NCBI GenBank assembly: GCA_947631075.1 | Contig: CANRJU010000142.1 | Coordinates: forward strand, 1-6,951 | DNA: 6,951 bases | Source of the DNA: an uncultured Lachnospiraceae bacterium | GTDB taxonomy: Bacteria; Bacillota; Clostridia; Lachnospirales; Lachnospiraceae | Direction of reading: 5' to 3' | Part shown: one piece after another, positions 5,071-6,951 of the stretch | How the letters are laid out: every line of letters begins with the position of its first letter | Numbering within the stretch: position 1 is the stretch's first letter | The notes under the pieces: generated by a model | The model's database searches: none | What the model was told of the DNA's origin: nothing | Seen by the model: the letters and a program-made list of their open reading frames with translations, nothing else | Translations under genes and position numbers: made by a program

Positions 5071-6500
5071 ACGTTCTCACCTCTCTGTTCCCCGGCCGGA
5101 AACCAGACGCCCACCGTGGTTCCCTCGCCCAGCTTGCTGGAAATTTCCCATCTCGCGCCGTGCAGGAGAATGATTTTCTCACACAGCGCCATTCCGATTC
5201 CCGAACCGCCTTCCTCTCTGCTCCGGGACTTGTCCACCATGTAGAACATCTCCGTGATTTTATGGATTTCTTCTTCCGGAATTCCCTTTCCGTCGTCCCT
5301 CACTTCCAGATAATATCCGTCCGGCAGGGATTTCCCCTCCAGGGCGACGCATCCGCCGCTCTGGCAGGCCTTTCGCGCGTTATCCACCAGATTGGAAAAC
5401 AGGGACAGCAAAAGATCCATGTCTCCCCGGATCGTGCCCGGCTCCGTGTGGCGTTTCCACACAAGCCCTTTTTCCTTCATATAGGGCATAATCATATTTT
5501 CCAGCTTCTCCGCCAGATGCTCCACGGACACCTCGGTCAGCTTCAGATTCTTCCGGTTCATGTAGATCAGCTCCATCATTTTCCGCGACAGCCTCTCCAG
5601 GCGCTTTCCCTGCCGGAAGATGTAATCCACGCTCAAGAACTGCTGATCCGGGGGCATCTTCATCGTCCGCAGCATATCCGCGTACCCGATAATCGACGTC
5701 AGCGGCGTCTTCATCTCATGGGAAAAGGCGGCGATAAAATCCTCTTTTCTCCTGCTGTCCTCCTCCAGCAAGCCGATTCCGCTCTCAATCTGATCCGCCA
5801 TCCGGTTAAAATCATTCCCCAGGAGAGCCACCTCGTCTTTGCCCCGGACCCGGACTCTCTTTTTATAATTTCCCTCCGCAAATTCCCGCGACGCCTGCGA
5901 CAGCACCCGGATCGGCTTTGTAAAACGGCCGGACATAATCAGAGTCGCCGTGAAAAGCAGGACGAAAACCAGGACGATGACCACCATGTAGACATACGTC
6001 ATATAGGTCCTGTCCTGATAGACATGGTCCAGGTTGCGGTGCAATTCCAGAAAATACCAATCGCTGCCGCTTCGGACCGACCAAATAGCCTCCAGATAGT
6101 ACCGCCCATTCCTCTCAGCGACCTGCCACATGCTGGATTTCCCGTAGTTTTCCGACATTTTGCGACTCAGTGACAGATCGACATAGTCGCTGCCCTTAAA
6201 AACAATCCACTTCGATCTGCTGTTGTAAATGATGATTCCATCCTGGCGGGCGTCCGTCCCCTTCTGCAGCGACTTGCCGAACCCCGCCACCACGATATCC
6301 ATCGTCAGATAATTCTCCGGCATATTCTGCAGCGACGACATCAGGCTGCGGTAGACGCCCTCCATATCCTGTAGGCCGATCTCCGTCGCACGGTCTAACG
6401 AAGCCTGGAACGACATGCGGATCATGGCGTTTCCCACGACCGCTAACGGCGCTATGGAAAAGCACATGATCATGATAAATTGTTTCCAAAACAGCTTCAC
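5067..6500 (-). CDS. Membrane sensor histidine kinase (HAMP, HisKA, HATPase_c)
   Basis: This is the sensor kinase of a two-component system; it phosphorylates the response regulator encoded just upstream. It has 477 residues: TM1 about 8-28, an extracytoplasmic sensor region about 29-166, TM2 about 167-190, HAMP about 191-241, a dimerisation/phosphoacceptor domain with FSHEMKTPL (259-267, phosphorylated H261), then the ATPase domain with N-box NLVDNARKA (370-378), G1 DDGKGIP (402-408), an F-box region around MFYMVDKS and G2 GGSGIGMAL (431-439). All core catalytic motifs are intact. The sensor region has GRYYLEAIWSVRSGSDWYF (132-150), which suggests a Cache/PAS-like extracellular fold; that is inference. 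The start is GTG (6498-6500) with GGGAG at 6507-6511. Starting there keeps the whole first membrane helix, whereas the next ATG (residue 10) would cut it. It lies 18 bp after the regulator and overlaps the next gene by 4 nt. The ligand is unknown. Confidence 0.95.
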   Translation of the reverse strand: MKLFWKQFIMIMCFSIAPLAVVGNAMIRMSFQASLDRATEIGLQDMEGVYRSLMSSLQNMPENYLTMDIVVAGFGKSLQKGTDARQDGIIIYNSRSKWIVFKGSDYVDLSLSRKMSENYGKSSMWQVAERNGRYYLEAIWSVRSGSDWYFLELHRNLDHVYQDRTYMTYVYMVVIVLVFVLLFTATLIMSGRFTKPIRVLSQASREFAEGNYKKRVRVRGKDEVALLGNDFNRMADQIESGIGLLEEDSRRKEDFIAAFSHEMKTPLTSIIGYADMLRTMKMPPDQQFLSVDYIFRQGKRLERLSRKMMELIYMNRKNLKLTEVSVEHLAEKLENMIMPYMKEKGLVWKRHTEPGTIRGDMDLLLSLFSNLVDNARKACQSGGCVALEGKSLPDGYYLEVRDDGKGIPEEEIHKITEMFYMVDKSRSREEGGSGIGMALCEKIILLHGARWEISSKLGEGTTVGVWFPAGEQRGENV

Positions 6501-6506
6501 CCTGCT

Positions 6507-6511
6507 CTCCC
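6507..6511 (-). promoter_or_regulatory. Ribosome binding site supporting the kinase GTG start
   Basis: GGGAG on the minus strand, 6 nt before GTG 6498-6500, within a purine-rich stretch that follows the regulator stop codon. It supports GTG rather than the ATG nine codons later as the kinase start. Confidence 0.65.
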
Positions 6512-6518
6512 TTCCTTC

Positions 6519-6951
6519 CTACACCACAAGGCGGTATCCGACCTTGTATATGGACTCCAGATGATCGCCCAGACCCGTTTTTTTCCGGAGCCTCTGCACA
6601 TGCAGATCCACGGTGCGGCTGTCCCCCGTATACCGCGTTCCCCACACGTTTTCATAGATCATCTCCCGCTTCAGCGCCATATTGGGATGTCTCGCGAATA
6701 TTGTCAGCAGCTCAAATTCCTTGAATGTCAGCTTCAGCGGCACCCCGTTTTTGGTCACCGTCCGGGAAATGATGTCTATGTGCAGATCCAGGACGTCCAT
6801 CGTGGGCGAGATCTTTTCCCGGCGCCTCAGCACGCTCTCCACCCGCGCGATCAGCTCCATCACCTCAAAGGGCTTCACCAGATAGTCGTCCGCGCCGGCC
6901 CGCAGCCCCCTCACCTTAGTCTCCGTATCTCCCACGGCCGTGATAAAAATC
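6519..6951 (-). CDS. OmpR/PhoB-family response regulator (5' end beyond window)
   Basis: This is the DNA-binding response regulator partnered with the adjacent kinase. The 143 visible residues comprise the end of the receiver domain and a complete winged-helix domain. The reading frame is open to the right edge and reads IFITAVGDTETKVRGL from the first full codon, so the apparent start at GTG 6933-6935 is internal and not the true start. The receiver part shows the switch threonine (T4 of the visible part, in FITA) and the conserved lysine in DDYLVKPFE (K26); the phosphoacceptor aspartate lies outside the window. The effector domain shows LTFKEFELLTIFARHPN, then YENVWG, and DSRTVDLHVQRLRKK, the recognition-helix region, ending in YKVGYRLVV. 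About 80 N-terminal residues are missing. It is the most upstream gene seen in this operon, so the promoter is off the right edge. The target genes cannot be told from the sequence. Confidence 0.95.
   Translation of the reverse strand, partial: IFITAVGDTETKVRGLRAGADDYLVKPFEVMELIARVESVLRRREKISPTMDVLDLHIDIISRTVTKNGVPLKLTFKEFELLTIFARHPNMALKREMIYENVWGTRYTGDSRTVDLHVQRLRKKTGLGDHLESIYKVGYRLVV

Noticed and set aside
5160..6173. A 337-codon open frame on the plus strand
   Set aside because: It lies wholly antisense to the histidine kinase, whose motifs are all intact. The translated product is rich in His, Arg, Gln and Pro, as expected for the complement of a GC-biased coding frame, and no domain is visible.

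Overview
The window looks like chromosomal DNA from an anaerobic Gram-positive bacterium of the Clostridia, most likely a moderately GC-rich, Lachnospiraceae-like species. This is inference from four things: a four-subunit 2-oxoacid:ferredoxin oxidoreductase, strong GGAGG-type ribosome binding sites, sigma-A style promoters in an AT-rich spacer, and an OmpR/HK pair typical of Firmicutes. Genus cannot be fixed from this sequence alone. There is no RNA gene, CRISPR array, insertion sequence or integrase.

Left block (1-2923, minus strand): an operon in the order gamma (2200-2811), delta (1868-2170), alpha (687-1868), beta (669 to beyond the left edge). It encodes a pyruvate-type ferredoxin oxidoreductase that converts pyruvate and CoA to acetyl-CoA and CO2 and passes electrons to ferredoxin. 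Genes are tightly packed (29 bp gap, 1 nt overlap, 17 bp gap). A promoter is predicted at 2896-2923. Its leader carries a perfect 9-bp-arm palindrome (2841-2861).

Middle (2812-3083): an AT-rich divergent intergenic region. It holds the por promoter, two abutting 21-bp tandem repeats (2948-2989) and a sigma-A promoter (3007-3036) for the plus-strand gene. That gene (3084-4187) encodes a stand-alone HD-GYP protein, a probable cyclic-di-GMP phosphodiesterase, starting at a GTG.

Right block (4201 to the right edge, minus strand): a two-component operon reading inward from the right. It runs from an OmpR/PhoB response regulator (N-terminus off the edge) to a two-TM HAMP histidine kinase (5067-6500, GTG start), then a single-pass membrane protein of unknown function (4201-5070) that overlaps the kinase by ATGA. 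It converges on the HD-GYP gene with only 13 bp between stop codons.

Most of the window is ordinary in content. The parts most worth a second look are the phased tandem repeats between the divergent promoters, the palindrome in the por leader, and the unrecognised third protein translationally coupled to the sensor kinase. I found no convincing evidence of a wholly new system.
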